Positions 1 to 9,415 are shown, counted from the first letter of the stretch. The stretch is 64,000 nucleotides of DNA from Leucobacter insecticola (GCF_011382965.1 NZ_CP049934.1:2046001-2110000), one strand, 5' to 3'. Numbers and translations are program-made. Notes: generated by a model not told the origin, from the sequence alone.

Positions 1-58
1 TTCCAAGCCTATCGGCAAGTGCCCCCGGGCGCTGCGAAGCCGCAGCCGCGAAGATCCT

Positions 59-894
59 TCAGACGCTGAAGGTCCAGGGATCGGTGCGGAGCGTGCTGAC
101 CCGAAACTCCACCCCGGCAGCTGGGCCGCGAGGCGTTCCGCAGCGCCGTCAAGCCACAGCGACTCGCTCGCCCAGTGCGCCACATCGATCAGCGCGGGTC
201 CGGTGGTCGCCGCGCTCAGCTCCAGCGATTCCTGCGCCGGGTGGTGACGCAAATCGCTCGTGAGATACACGTCCGCCGCGCGCACCTCGGGGTGGTCAAG
301 GAGGCTGTCGCCGGCGCCCCCGAGAAGCGCGATGCGCTGCACTTCGCGATCCGGATCCCCCGCCACCCGCACACCGGTCACAGTCTCTGGCAGGATCGCC
401 GCGACCCGCTCAGCGAACGACCGTAGCGTTTCGGGCGTCGCCAGATCACCGACGCGACCGATCCCGATGCCTGCCTCAGCCGCGGGTACGATCGGCGCTG
501 CGCCGCGCAACCCGAGCCGCTGGGCAATGACGTCGGAGACGCCGCCGCCGGGAATATCCCCGTTGGTGTGCGCCGCGAGAAGCGCACACTCGCCCCGGAT
601 GAGCCGGGCGAGCAACGCACCCTTGGAGGTGTCCTCCGCGACCGAGTGCACCCCCCGCAGCAGGAGCGGGTGATGCGTGAAGAGGAGGTCCGCGCCCCAC
701 TCAAGCGCCTCGTCGACCGTCGCCGCTACCGCGTCAACGGCGAGCAACACTCGTCGCAGCGGCGCGTCGTCTCGGCCGGAGACGAGCCCCACGCGGTCCC
801 ATGACTCTGCGGAATCCTCGGGCCAGAATTCCTCTGCGACGCGGCGGATATCCGCGAGCGTGAAGTGTCCCGTGCGATCCGCGAGCGATGTCAT
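59..894 (-). CDS. Nif3-like dinuclear metal centre protein (YbgI/DUF34 family), frame broken near its 3' end
   Basis: This is a Nif3/YbgI (DUF34) protein, a conserved hexameric protein with a two-metal site whose substrate is still uncertain. The reading frame starts MTSLADRTGHFTLADIRRVA and contains the metal motif THHPLLLRGV, then AAHTNGD, and near the C terminus DVAHWASES, which supplies the remaining His and Glu ligands. After LPG the frame is lost. Adding one base to the C run at 112-115 restores a short tail ending in DPWTFSV and a stop at 59-61, giving about 278 residues. The ATG lies 2 bases after the metI stop and the end of metI (CGGAGG) serves as its ribosome binding site, so it is co-transcribed with the methionine importer. 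The 58 bases left of it hold no gene I can identify. Confidence 0.85.
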
Positions 895-896
895 CA

Positions 897-1562
897 CTAC
901 CTCCGAAGCAGTTTTCTGGCGATGGCGTTCCCGAGTACCTGTACGAGCTGCACGATGACGATAATCAACAGCACTGCCGACCAGGTTACCCAGGGGTTGA
1001 ACTGGCGGAAGCCATACTGCATTGCAAAGTTGCCGAGGCCACCACCACCAATAATGCCAGCCATCGCGGTCATATCAACCACCGCGATAAACGCGAAGGT
1101 GTAGCCGAGCACGAGCGGGCCGAGGCCCTCCGGAATCAGCACGGTGAGGATCGTGCGCAGCGGGCCAGCTCCCATCGCCCGGGCGGCCTCAATAACGCCC
1201 GGAGAGACGGTCAGCAGGTTTTGCTCTACCAGGCGTGCGATTCCGAAGCTCGCCGCGAAGGCGAGGGCGAACATCGCCATCGGATCCCCAATTCCGGTCC
1301 CGATGACCGCGCGTGCGAGCGGTTGCAGGGCGAAGATCAGGAGGACGAACGGGATCGGGCGGAAGAAGTTCACGAGGAAGTTCAGAACCCAGTAGGTGGG
1401 TGGGCTGGGCAGAATGCCGCCCTGGCGGGTGACCGTCAGACACACGCCCAGGATCAAACCAATGCCGCCACCGAGGCCCATCGCGACGAGCACGTACAAG
1501 AGGGTTTGAAAGGTCGCCTCGAGAAACTTTCCACTTTCAAACAGAGCAAAGAGTTGTTCCAT
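897..1562 (-). CDS. metI: D-methionine ABC transporter permease MetI
   Basis: This is the integral membrane subunit of the MetNIQ methionine importer, 221 residues, the usual length for MetI. It is hydrophobic throughout with about five membrane segments. It carries the EAA-type coupling loop EAARAMGAGPLRTILTVLIP (about residues 120-140) that contacts the ATPase. The product should sit in the cytoplasmic membrane as a homodimer and pass methionine delivered by MetQ. Its start overlaps the last base of metN and nif3 follows after 2 bases, so metQ-metN-metI-nif3 reads as one operon on the minus strand. Confidence 0.93.
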   Translation of the reverse strand: MEQLFALFESGKFLEATFQTLLYVLVAMGLGGGIGLILGVCLTVTRQGGILPSPPTYWVLNFLVNFFRPIPFVLLIFALQPLARAVIGTGIGDPMAMFALAFAASFGIARLVEQNLLTVSPGVIEAARAMGAGPLRTILTVLIPEGLGPLVLGYTFAFIAVVDMTAMAGIIGGGGLGNFAMQYGFRQFNPWVTWSAVLLIIVIVQLVQVLGNAIARKLLRR

Positions 1563-2590
1563 TACGCCAGAACCTCCAGTTCTGCATGCTGTGCGAGCGC
1601 GGCAACCGCGTGTTCAATCTTGAGATCGTCGCCAATGAGTTCCAGGGTGAGTCTCCCGAAGCTTCGTCCGCCGACATCGGTAACACCGCCGTGCACGATG
1701 CTCACGCCGACGCCCCGGTCGGCGATGGTCTGGAAGACGACCGGCTGATCCACGTCGCCGTCCCTGAACGTCAACGTCACCAGCTTTCCGCGGTGCCTGC
1801 GTCGCAGCTCTTCAAGATGCGCCGCATTCGGCTCGGTCGGGAGCGCGGTCGCCACGAAGCGTTTGGTTGTTTCCGTTTTGGGGTTCGAGAAAACGTCGAA
1901 GACGTCGCCCTGCTCGACCGCGCGGCCGGCATCCATCACCGTTACACGATCGGCAATCTCGCGGACGACCTCCATCTCGTGGGTGATCAACATAATCGTG
2001 ATGCCGAACTCAGAGTTGACCCGTTTGAGGAGCGCGAGCACCTCCTGTGAGGTCTCGGGATCGAGAGCGCTGGTGGCCTCGTCCGCGAGCAACACGCCAG
2101 GGTTCGTCGCGAGCGCTCTGGCAATGCCCACGCGCTGTTTCTGCCCGCCGGAGAGCTGGTCGGTGAACGCCGTCGCTTTGTCGCTCAGCCCGACAAAGTC
2201 GAGCAGCTCCGCAACCCGGCGCTTGCGTTCCGTCGGTGGCACTTTCGCGACGATGAGGGGGTACTCGACGTTCGCGGCCACCCGCTTCGAGTGGAAAAGA
2301 TTGAACTGCTGAAAGATCATGCCGATGCCACCGCGCACGACGCGCACGCGGGATTCCGGAAGATTGGTGATCTCGTCCGTGCCGACGAGGATCCGGCCCG
2401 AGGTCGCCCGCTCGAGTCCGTTGACGAGCCGCAGTAGCGTGCTCTTGCCCGCGCCCGAGTAGCCAATCACCGCGTGGATCTCGCCCGAGGCGACATCGAT
2501 GGAGACGTCATCCACAGCAACAACCGGTGCCGCCTGTTTGCCGCGGGCCGGGTACTCCTTGCCAACGCCAATCAACTGTACGCGTGTCAT
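1562..2590 (-). CDS. metN: Methionine ABC transporter ATP-binding protein MetN
   Basis: This is the ATPase of the MetNIQ importer, 342 residues. It shows Walker A GYSGAGKST (about residues 43-51), the ABC signature LSGGQKQRVGIARAL, and Walker B VLLADEATSALDP. The C-terminal 90 or so residues (from LVTLTFRDGDVDQPV) form the NIL/ACT-like domain that in MetN binds methionine and inhibits transport when internal methionine is high. That regulatory role is family knowledge. It lies directly upstream of metI and about 120 bases downstream of metQ. Confidence 0.95.
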   Translation of the reverse strand: MTRVQLIGVGKEYPARGKQAAPVVAVDDVSIDVASGEIHAVIGYSGAGKSTLLRLVNGLERATSGRILVGTDEITNLPESRVRVVRGGIGMIFQQFNLFHSKRVAANVEYPLIVAKVPPTERKRRVAELLDFVGLSDKATAFTDQLSGGQKQRVGIARALATNPGVLLADEATSALDPETSQEVLALLKRVNSEFGITIMLITHEMEVVREIADRVTVMDAGRAVEQGDVFDVFSNPKTETTKRFVATALPTEPNAAHLEELRRRHRGKLVTLTFRDGDVDQPVVFQTIADRGVGVSIVHGGVTDVGGRSFGRLTLELIGDDLKIEHAVAALAQHAELEVLA

Positions 2591-2712
2591 CTGCGTCTCC
2601 TCATTATGTGTTCTCCCCGCATCCCAGCACTGATCGCGACGCGGCTGATCGACCTCACGGATCGGGGCGCCCGAAATTCGAACGCCCCGATCTTATGCGG
2701 TTTCAGACCGAT

Positions 2713-3600
2713 TTACTTGTTCTTGCGAACCTGCTCTTCGGAATCCTTGAGGTACTGCTGCAGCTCCGATGCCGGGGTCTTCAGCAGAATTGCACTGTCA
2801 CCCGAGTTCTCGAACACACCTGCCTGCACCTTTTCGGTGTTCTGGTAGATCTCGACGAGCTTCTTGTAGGTCGGGTTGTCGGCGTCAGCCTTCTTCGCCG
2901 CGAACACGTTGACGAAGAACTTCGCGCCCTCGTCTTCAGGATCATCCTGGTAGAGCGCCTCGTCAAACTTCAGGCCAGCCTCGGTGACGAAGTCGTTATT
3001 CACCACAGCGGCGTCGACATCAGACAGCGAGGTCGCCGTGAATGCCGCGTCCATCTCGGTCACGGTGATCTTCGACGCAGCGGTGTCGATGTCCGCGGGG
3101 GTCGAGAACAGCGTGCCGCCGTCCTTCAGCTTGATGAGACCGGCGGACTCCAAGACGTTCAGCGCACGGGCACGGTTCGTGGGGTCGGCGGGAATCGCCA
3201 CTTTGCCACCCTCGGGGATCTCAGAAAGCTTCGTGTGCTTCGTGGAGAAGACGCCCAGCGGGTAAATCGCCGTCGAGCCGATCGGCACCAGATCATCGTT
3301 GTTCGCGACGTTGTAGTCGGCAAGATACACGATGTGCTGGAACTGATTCAGATCCAGTTCACCAGCGCTCAGCGCGGGGTTCGGCTGGTTGTAGTCGCTG
3401 AAGTCCTTGAGCTCGACCGTGATTCCCTCGTCAGCCGCTGCTGCGACGAAAGTATCCCAGTAGGGATCGCTCGCTCCCACTACGCCGATTTTGACGGTCT
3501 CGGCTGAAGTCTCGTCAGATGCCGGGCTTGAACACCCGGTCAGGGTGAGGGCAAGGGCAGTGAGTGACGCGGTTATCAGACCCGCTTTTTTCAGTGACAT
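2713..3600 (-). CDS. metQ: Methionine-binding lipoprotein MetQ (NlpA family)
   Basis: This is the substrate-binding lipoprotein of the methionine importer, anchored on the outer face of the membrane. Start MSLKKAGLITASL was chosen because it opens a proper lipoprotein signal: a KK n-region, a hydrophobic stretch, and lipobox LTGC with Cys at residue 23. The open frame continues 46 codons further upstream without signal character. The mature part (VKIGVVGASDPYWD onward) is a typical NlpA/MetQ domain; total 295 residues. It is the first gene of the metQ-metN-metI-nif3 operon. I looked for an S-box or SAM-IV riboswitch in the 260 bases upstream and could not recognise one. Confidence 0.93.
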   Translation of the reverse strand: MSLKKAGLITASLTALALTLTGCSSPASDETSAETVKIGVVGASDPYWDTFVAAAADEGITVELKDFSDYNQPNPALSAGELDLNQFQHIVYLADYNVANNDDLVPIGSTAIYPLGVFSTKHTKLSEIPEGGKVAIPADPTNRARALNVLESAGLIKLKDGGTLFSTPADIDTAASKITVTEMDAAFTATSLSDVDAAVVNNDFVTEAGLKFDEALYQDDPEDEGAKFFVNVFAAKKADADNPTYKKLVEIYQNTEKVQAGVFENSGDSAILLKTPASELQQYLKDSEEQVRKNK

Positions 3601-3859
3601 GGTGATCCATTCTGTCGGAGTTTCGTGAACGAGAGTGCTCGAGTGTCGCCGCAGATGCGGTTCACCCTCCCTGCGGCACGTCAACAGCCTGATGCACAAC
3701 ACCTTGGCGGCGCAATTTCGCGTGTCACACTGCGTCATCGTGACTCGCCCCGGCTCTCCCCGGCTCCGCAGATCGATGTGGGATACTGGGTAGCGACGCC
3801 ACTGTGTCTCCGGCGGGCAGGCCGAAGCTCTTCATCCTTGAAAGGAACCCTCCGTTCAC
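3601..3859. promoter_or_regulatory. Divergent intergenic region between metQ and gap with an inverted repeat
   Basis: These 259 bases must hold both divergent promoters. The only clear structure is a 7-base inverted repeat, GCCGCAG at 3648-3654 and CTGCGGC at 3671-3677, that can form a stem with a 16-base loop in the metQ leader. It may act in control of the methionine operon, but no recognised methionine riboswitch core is visible. A GAAAGGA ribosome binding site precedes gap at about 3838-3845. Confidence 0.35.
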
Positions 3860-5299
3860 ATGAATCAGCGAGCTGTGTCTCACCTCGAGGCTTGGAAGAC
3901 CAAGCAGGAACTCGCAGAGCGGATGATCCCGCTGATCGGGCAGCTCTACCGTGACCGCGACATTGTAATGTCGGTGCACGGGCGCAGTCTGGTCGGCCGC
4001 TCCGCCATTGACATCATTCGCGCGCACAGCTTTGCGCGCAAGATTGACGACGTCGAGCTTCCGCTCGAAGAGACCTCCGCGGTGGTCGAGGCGCTTGCTG
4101 AGATCCAGCCCGGGCCGGTATCCATCGATCTCGCGCTCCTCGCGAACGGCTTCCGCGCTTCAGGATCCGCTGACCTGCACGCGTACCTGCGTGAGGCACT
4201 TGCGCCGGCGCTCGGTGCTCAGCCCAGCAAGGGCAGCGACGTTGTGCTGTATGGCTTCGGCCGTATCGGCCGCCTGCTCGCGCGCATCATCATTGAGCAC
4301 ACCGGCAGCGGCAACGGCCTAAACTTGCGTGCGATTGTTGTCCGCAAGGGTGCCGAGAATGATCTTGAGAAGCGTGCGAACCTGCTGCGTCGCGATTCTG
4401 TTCACGGCCCCTTCAACGGCACGATCAAGGTGCTGCCCGAGGAGAACGTGATCCTCGCCAACGGTGTGCGGATCCAGGTCATCTACTCGAACGACCCGGC
4501 CGATGTTGACTACACCGCCTACGGCATCGAGGACGCGATCCTCGTCGACAACACCGGCCGCTGGCGCGACAGCGAAGGCCTCAGCCAGCACCTGAAGAAC
4601 AAGGGCATCGCTCGCGTGCTGCTGACCGCGCCGGGCAAGGGCGACATGCTGAACGTCGTCTACGGCGTCAACAGCTCAAGCATCACCGATGCGCACACGA
4701 TTCTGAGCGCTGCTTCGTGCACCACCAACGCGATCACTCCGGTACTCAAGGTCATCAATGACAAGTTCGGCGTGAAGCAGGGGCACGTCGAGACCGTGCA
4801 CTCGTACACGAACGATCAGAACCTGATCGACAACTTCCACAAGGGCGACCGCCGCGGCCGTTCTGCCGCACTGAATATGGTGCTCGCGGAGACCGGTGCT
4901 GCCAAGGCCGTTTCGAAGGCGCTCCCCGAATTTGAAGGCAAGCTCACCGGAAACGCGATCCGCGTGCCTACGCCGGACGTCTCTATGGCGGTCTTGAACC
5001 TGCAGCTTGAGACCGAGACCAACCGTGACGAAATCAACTCCTTCCTGGAGAAGGTCTCGCTCACCGGAGCTTTGCGCACCCAGATCGACTACGTTGAGTC
5101 GCCGGAGATCGTATCGACGGACTTCGTCGGCTCCAACCGGGCAGGCATCGTTGACGGTCTTGCAACGATCGTGACCGGTAACACCGCCGTGCTGTACGTC
5201 TGGTACGACAACGAGTACGGCTACAGCTGCCAGGTCGTGCGGATCATCGAGCAGCTCGCAGGCAGCCACCCGGCACACCTGCCGGCGCTCGAAGCATAG
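3860..5299 (+). CDS. gap: Glyceraldehyde-3-phosphate dehydrogenase, long (GapB-like) type
   Basis: This enzyme converts glyceraldehyde-3-phosphate and phosphate to 1,3-bisphosphoglycerate with NAD(P), in central carbon metabolism. At 479 residues it is the long type (similar in length to Corynebacterium GapB), not the usual 330-340. An N-terminal extension of about 125 residues precedes the Rossmann motif GFGRIG (132-137). The catalytic Cys287 lies in SAASCTTN and the downstream motif HSYTNDQNLID is present. The C terminus has the family motif YVWYDNEYGYSCQVVR. The ATG has a GAAAGGA ribosome binding site. It stands alone, divergent from metQ. Cofactor preference cannot be read from the sequence by eye. 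Confidence 0.92.
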   Translation: MNQRAVSHLEAWKTKQELAERMIPLIGQLYRDRDIVMSVHGRSLVGRSAIDIIRAHSFARKIDDVELPLEETSAVVEALAEIQPGPVSIDLALLANGFRASGSADLHAYLREALAPALGAQPSKGSDVVLYGFGRIGRLLARIIIEHTGSGNGLNLRAIVVRKGAENDLEKRANLLRRDSVHGPFNGTIKVLPEENVILANGVRIQVIYSNDPADVDYTAYGIEDAILVDNTGRWRDSEGLSQHLKNKGIARVLLTAPGKGDMLNVVYGVNSSSITDAHTILSAASCTTNAITPVLKVINDKFGVKQGHVETVHSYTNDQNLIDNFHKGDRRGRSAALNMVLAETGAAKAVSKALPEFEGKLTGNAIRVPTPDVSMAVLNLQLETETNRDEINSFLEKVSLTGALRTQIDYVESPEIVSTDFVGSNRAGIVDGLATIVTGNTAVLYVWYDNEYGYSCQVVRIIEQLAGSHPAHLPALEA

Positions 5300-5385
5300 C
5301 CAACACAGCAGAGTTTCATCATCTGCGCTCGCGGGCGTGCTGAAGCGCTATCCTGAAAGAAATCCGAATAGAGAGAGGACCCACG

Positions 5386-6231
5386 ATGTCCGAGAAGTAT
5401 CTCATTGGAGTAGACGGATCAGAGCAGAGCAGGGTTGCCCTCGCCTGGGGCCTTGCTCGCGCAACCGAGCGCGGCGCAGATGTCGAGCTCCTGCATGTTG
5501 CCGATGACTCGTTCCTATCAGAGAGTGTTGCCTTCCTCTCGGAGGCGCAGAAAGCCTCCGAGCAGATGCTGAACGCGGAGATCGAGTACGCGCGCAGTCT
5601 CGGCTTTACGGGCAAGATCACCGGTAACGCGGTGGTCGGTCACCCGATCGCCGAACTCGAAGAGGCATCGCGTAGCGCTGATCTTCTGGTGCTCGGCGCT
5701 CACAGCGGCAGCCGTCTCGCCGGATCCTTCTTTGGCACCCGCGCAGTGAAGGCCGCCGCTACCGCGCACTGCCCGGTGGCGGTGATCCCGAACAACGACG
5801 CGAACCCCAATGCGGCCGTCGTCGTCGGTGTCGACGGATCCGAAGCCTCGAAGAAGGCAATCGCGTTTGCCGCCGAGGAAGCTTCCTTCCGCGGTCTCGC
5901 GCTCGTCGCGGTCTATGCGTGGATGCCGCCGCTCACCCCGGGGCTGGAGTACCTGTGGAGTGAAGAACTCGTTGATTCGCAGCGCTCGGCCGCCGAGGAA
6001 GCGATCGCTATCGGCGTTGCGGGGCTCGCAACCCGCTACCCGGATCTCGAGATCCGGCGCGAGATCGTGCAGGCGCCCCCGGTTGCCGCTCTTGTGCAGG
6101 CAGCGGAGGGCGCTGAACTGGTGGTCGTGGGAAGCCGCGGTCGCGGTGGTCTCTCCCGGCTACTCCTCGGTTCGGTCAGCCACGGCGTGCTCCAGGCGCT
6201 CCCCTGCCCGGTGATTGTGACGCGGGCGTAG
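5386..6231 (+). CDS. Universal stress protein with two Usp domains
   Basis: This is a tandem UspA protein, 281 residues. Domain 1 runs from about residue 3 to 140 and domain 2 from about 145 to 281. Each ends with the nucleotide-binding glycine pattern: GAHSGSRLAGSFFGTRAVKA in domain 1 and GSRGRGGLSRLLLGSVSHGV in domain 2. Such proteins bind ATP in many actinobacteria and are induced in stasis or oxygen limitation, which is family knowledge. The start has an AGAGAGGAC ribosome binding site. It lies 86 bases after gap and just upstream of the metallo-hydrolase gene. Confidence 0.92.
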   Translation: MSEKYLIGVDGSEQSRVALAWGLARATERGADVELLHVADDSFLSESVAFLSEAQKASEQMLNAEIEYARSLGFTGKITGNAVVGHPIAELEEASRSADLLVLGAHSGSRLAGSFFGTRAVKAAATAHCPVAVIPNNDANPNAAVVVGVDGSEASKKAIAFAAEEASFRGLALVAVYAWMPPLTPGLEYLWSEELVDSQRSAAEEAIAIGVAGLATRYPDLEIRREIVQAPPVAALVQAAEGAELVVVGSRGRGGLSRLLLGSVSHGVLQALPCPVIVTRA

Positions 6232-6256
6232 TTTTGCGCACGGTGAGGGCGGGCAC

Positions 6257-6904
6257 ATGACCGCGGTCAAGATCGAGCGGCTCATCACCTCCGGGTTCAT
6301 TGGTACCGGGCAACCGGGACTTCCCCCGGAGGGGATCAAGCTCGAAAACAACGTCTGGTTTGTTGGGGATGACACCGAGGTGCTCGTCATCGACGCGGCG
6401 CACGATGCTGAGGAGATTGTGCGGACCGTGGGCGAGCGCGACACGCTCGGGATCCTCCTGACCCACGGACACGAGGACCACATTGGTGCTGCAGTTGAGG
6501 CAGCCAGACTTCTCGATACCCACATCTATTTACACCCGGATGACCTGTTTCTTTGGGACCAGCTCTACGAAGAAGCCAGCCCTGACTTTCAGCTCACTGA
6601 AGGTGCGACGTTTTCGGTCGCCGGCGTTGATCTCACTGCAGTGCACACCCCGGGCCACACCCCAGGGTCGATGTGTTTTGTCGCGCAGGATCTGAACACG
6701 GTGTTTTCGGGCGACACACTCTTCCAGGGTGGACCGGGGGCCACCCGCTGGGAGTACTCAAGTTTCCCGCAGATCGTCGAATCGATTCAGACCAGCTTGT
6801 TCACGCTGCCCGGCAGCATGACCGTGCAGCCGGGTCACGGCGATCACACCAGTATCGAGGCTGAAGCCCCGGCGCTTGACGCCTGGCTCGCGCGGGGCTG
6901 GTGA
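6257..6904 (+). CDS. MBL-fold metallo-hydrolase (glyoxalase II-like)
   Basis: This is a metallo-beta-lactamase-fold hydrolase of 215 residues. The metal motif THGHEDH (HxHxDH) is present, followed by a second His in HTPGHTPGS, an Asp in FSGDTLF, and a final His in QPGHGDH. These provide a complete binuclear metal site. Size and layout fit the glyoxalase-II/thioesterase-like group that acts on thiol conjugates. The specific substrate cannot be told. Its stop abuts the stop of the convergent glutathionyl-hydroquinone reductase-like gene (6904/6905). Confidence 0.88.
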   Translation: MTAVKIERLITSGFIGTGQPGLPPEGIKLENNVWFVGDDTEVLVIDAAHDAEEIVRTVGERDTLGILLTHGHEDHIGAAVEAARLLDTHIYLHPDDLFLWDQLYEEASPDFQLTEGATFSVAGVDLTAVHTPGHTPGSMCFVAQDLNTVFSGDTLFQGGPGATRWEYSSFPQIVESIQTSLFTLPGSMTVQPGHGDHTSIEAEAPALDAWLARGW

Positions 6905-8026
6905 TCAGTCTCCCGCGGGGTACATGGGATTGTGACCCGCGGTGACACGCTCATGTGGTGGGACCGGTCCCGGAGCAGTGCCTGCCCCAAATGGCGCGTC
7001 GCCAAGGTTCTCGCGTCCGTGCGGTTCGAGCCAGTCGGAAAGATCCGGGCCGGCGGGGACGATCCCCGTGGGATTGATGTCACTGTGCGTGATGTAGTAG
7101 TGCTCTTTGATCTCTTGGAAATCAACAGTGTCGCCAAAGCCGGGTGTCTGGAATAGATCGCGTGCGTAGGCCCACAGATGTGGCATCTCGCTCAGGCGTT
7201 GACGGTTCGTCTTGAAATGACCGTGATACACGGGATCAAAGCGGACAAGCGTGGTGAAGAGTCGCACGTCCGCCTCGGTGATGCGATCCCCCATCAGGAA
7301 CCTGCGAGTCGCGAGGCGATCCTCAAGCCAATCGAGCGTCGACCACAAACGTGCGTACGCCTCGTCGTAGGCCGCCTGACTGCCCGCAAAGCCGCAGCGA
7401 TACACGCCATTGTTGACCTCGGTGAACACGCGGTTCATGAGCGGCCACATTTCCTCGCGATGCTCAACCGGGAGAAGATCGGGCGCGCCCTCGCGATGAA
7501 ACTCCCGCCACTCGGTCGAGAAGTCGAGCGTGATTTGGGGGTAGTCATTGGTGACGACAGCGCCCGAGGGTATGTCCACGATCGCGGGGACGGTGATCCC
7601 ACGTGGATAATCGGGGAACCTGGCGAAGTAGTTGCTTTGCAGCCGTTCAGTGCCAAGCACTGGATCGCGCCCGTCGGGATCCAGATCAAAGGTCCAGGAT
7701 CGGGCGTCATGCACGGGGCCGGGAAGCCCGATAGAGATCACATCTTCAAGACCCAGGAGCCTGCGCACGATGAGCGTTCGGTTCGCCCACGGGCACGCCC
7801 GTGCCGCAACCAGTCGGTAGCGGTGCGGCTCGACCGGCCACGCCTGTGCCCCGTCGCTGAGGCCAGCGCCAACCGTGCCAATCTTCGATGCGGGTGGAGC
7901 GGGGAGCTGACGCACGGCATCCGGATCCGCGACGATGCGATCCTCGATGTACTGCGTATCGCGTTCGAAGGCTTCTCCGTCGGTGACGTAGCTTCCCCTG
8001 GTCGAGTACTCGTTTTGTGCTGACAC
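6905..8026 (-). CDS. Glutathione S-transferase family protein, glutathionyl-hydroquinone reductase (YqjG/ECM4) type
   Basis: This is a Xi-class GST-like enzyme of 373 residues. The thioredoxin-fold part carries the active-site motif ACPWANRT (Cys-Pro-Trp-Ala), the signature of glutathionyl-hydroquinone reductases. The helical C-terminal domain includes MNRVFTEVNNGVYRCGFAG and ITEADVRLFTTLVRFDPVY. In enzymes with this fold the Cys removes a thiol from conjugated hydroquinones. Actinobacteria normally use mycothiol, so the physiological thiol is probably not glutathione (inference). It lies just upstream of a flavin reductase-like gene on the same strand, possibly co-transcribed. Confidence 0.88.
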   Translation of the reverse strand: MSAQNEYSTRGSYVTDGEAFERDTQYIEDRIVADPDAVRQLPAPPASKIGTVGAGLSDGAQAWPVEPHRYRLVAARACPWANRTLIVRRLLGLEDVISIGLPGPVHDARSWTFDLDPDGRDPVLGTERLQSNYFARFPDYPRGITVPAIVDIPSGAVVTNDYPQITLDFSTEWREFHREGAPDLLPVEHREEMWPLMNRVFTEVNNGVYRCGFAGSQAAYDEAYARLWSTLDWLEDRLATRRFLMGDRITEADVRLFTTLVRFDPVYHGHFKTNRQRLSEMPHLWAYARDLFQTPGFGDTVDFQEIKEHYYITHSDINPTGIVPAGPDLSDWLEPHGRENLGDAPFGAGTAPGPVPPHERVTAGHNPMYPAGD

Positions 8027-8054
8027 GTTGGTCCTCCTTGAGTGTGCGGTCGCG

Positions 8055-8564
8055 CTAGAGCGTGTGGAACGTTCGATCCTGATACACCATTGCGGCGTCC
8101 GACTCGCCGAAATGCGCGCCCAACACCTCCGCGATCACGACGACGGATGAGCCCACACCGAGCGAGTGAAGAGTTTGGCACCGCAGGGCGACCCGCGAGT
8201 CGCGCAGGAATGGTTCTCCCGTCTCGAGATATTCCCAGCCCTGCTCCGCTGTAAACCGTTCAGAGCCGGAAACGGCAAAGGTTTGCGCGATCTCAGTGTG
8301 CCTGCGGTCGAGCAAGTGCACCATGTAGGTGTCGGCGCCAAGGATCCCTCCCGCACTCCCCGTCGCACGCGTGACGGAGAAGGACAGCGTTGGTGGATCA
8401 ATACCCACCGAGGCCACACTTGACGCTGTGAGGCCGACAGGCCCCTCGGGGGTCTGCGCGGTGATGAGTGAGACGCCGGCAGGGTGCTCCCGGAACGCCC
8501 GCTTCAGTGCCTCGGCCCCACTGAACTCAACTGGAATTGATGCGTCCCCGTGCGTTGAAGCCAT
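8055..8564 (-). CDS. Flavin reductase family protein (FMN-binding split barrel)
   Basis: This is a 169-residue protein of the flavin reductase/HpaC group, which reduces FMN or FAD with NAD(P)H for a partner monooxygenase. Recognisable segments are FREHPAGVSLITAQTPEGPVG, GLTASSVASVGIDPPTLSFS and HLLDRRHTEIAQTFA. The frame stays open on the minus strand far past this point, to 9350, but that part is antisense to the peroxidase gene and to non-coding DNA. ATG at 8564 was chosen because GGAAAGG stands just before it and the family homology begins there. The neighbouring reductase on the same strand suggests a shared redox task. Confidence 0.85.
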   Translation of the reverse strand: MASTHGDASIPVEFSGAEALKRAFREHPAGVSLITAQTPEGPVGLTASSVASVGIDPPTLSFSVTRATGSAGGILGADTYMVHLLDRRHTEIAQTFAVSGSERFTAEQGWEYLETGEPFLRDSRVALRCQTLHSLGVGSSVVVIAEVLGAHFGESDAAMVYQDRTFHTL

Positions 8565-8687
8565 CCTTGCCAACCTTTCCTCGTTGCTCGCGACGGTATC
8601 GTGTTCTTCCGCTACGCGATGCAACACCAGCGGGGCCGCTTTCATTCCGAAAGCCCGTTCACAGCATGCAGGAATAGTCTGTGAACC

Positions 8688-9173
8688 ATGAACCTCCGCG
8701 AGATCCCCCTCACCACCATCGACGGCGACGCTACCTCCCTCTCGGATTATGCGGACCGTGTGGTGATGGTCGTCAATGTCGCATCGAAATGCGGGCTCAC
8801 CCCCCAGTACGAGACGCTGGAGGAGTTGCAGAAGAAGTATGCCGACCGCGGTTTCACCGTGCTCGGCTTCCCCTGCAACCAGTTCCTCGGTCAGGAGCCC
8901 GGCGGGGCAGAAGAGATCAAAGAGTTTTGCTCGATGACCTACGGCGTTTCCTTTCCACTGATGGAAAAGGTCAAGGTCAACGGGCGCGACAAGCATCCGC
9001 TGTATGAGATTCTGCACGAGGTCCGCGACAGTGCAGGAAAGAAGGGGCGCGTGAAGTGGAACTTCGAGAAGTTCGTGATCGCGCCGGATGACTCGATTGC
9101 CCGGTTCCGCCCGACGACGCTTCCCGATGATCCCGCGGTCATTGCGGCCATTGAGAACGGATTGCCGCGATAG
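8688..9173 (+). CDS. Glutathione peroxidase-type thiol peroxidase (BsaA/Gpx family)
   Basis: This is a cysteine-type Gpx homologue of 161 residues that reduces hydroperoxides. The peroxidatic cysteine sits in VNVASKCGLTPQY, and the catalytic Gln/Trp context is present in GFPCNQFLGQEPG and VKWNFEKF. No selenocysteine codon is present. The second Cys (in FPCNQ) fits the thioredoxin-dependent mechanism of bacterial Gpx-like proteins, so glutathione need not be the donor. It is divergent from the flavin reductase gene with 123 bases between them. Confidence 0.93.
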   Translation: MNLREIPLTTIDGDATSLSDYADRVVMVVNVASKCGLTPQYETLEELQKKYADRGFTVLGFPCNQFLGQEPGGAEEIKEFCSMTYGVSFPLMEKVKVNGRDKHPLYEILHEVRDSAGKKGRVKWNFEKFVIAPDDSIARFRPTTLPDDPAVIAAIENGLPR

Positions 9174-9415
9174 TTTTCTGAGTCTCCCTGCGTAAGTGTG
9201 GATCCAGAGCCGCTTCACCGTCACGACGATCCCTGGTTTTCGATACTTCGCCCCACTGCCGCTCGCCGCTGGCGTTAGTGCGCCAGTGAATCGAAAGCAA
9301 GCCTCAAGGCGATGCCAACGACGCTGAACAGGCCCTTGACCCACACTCATGCTCGAAAACTCAGTCTGTATTCACGTCCCCGCTGAGTGACCCCGCTCCA
9401 CGGTATTTAGCATTG

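Noticed and set aside
3601..3740. SAM or methionine riboswitch upstream of metQ
   Set aside because: I looked for the S-box and SAM-IV cores and found none; only a small inverted repeat is visible.
8565..9350. Long minus-strand open frame continuing upstream of the flavin reductase
   Set aside because: It is antisense to the clear glutathione peroxidase-type gene and has no family similarity; it only reflects high-GC frame openness.
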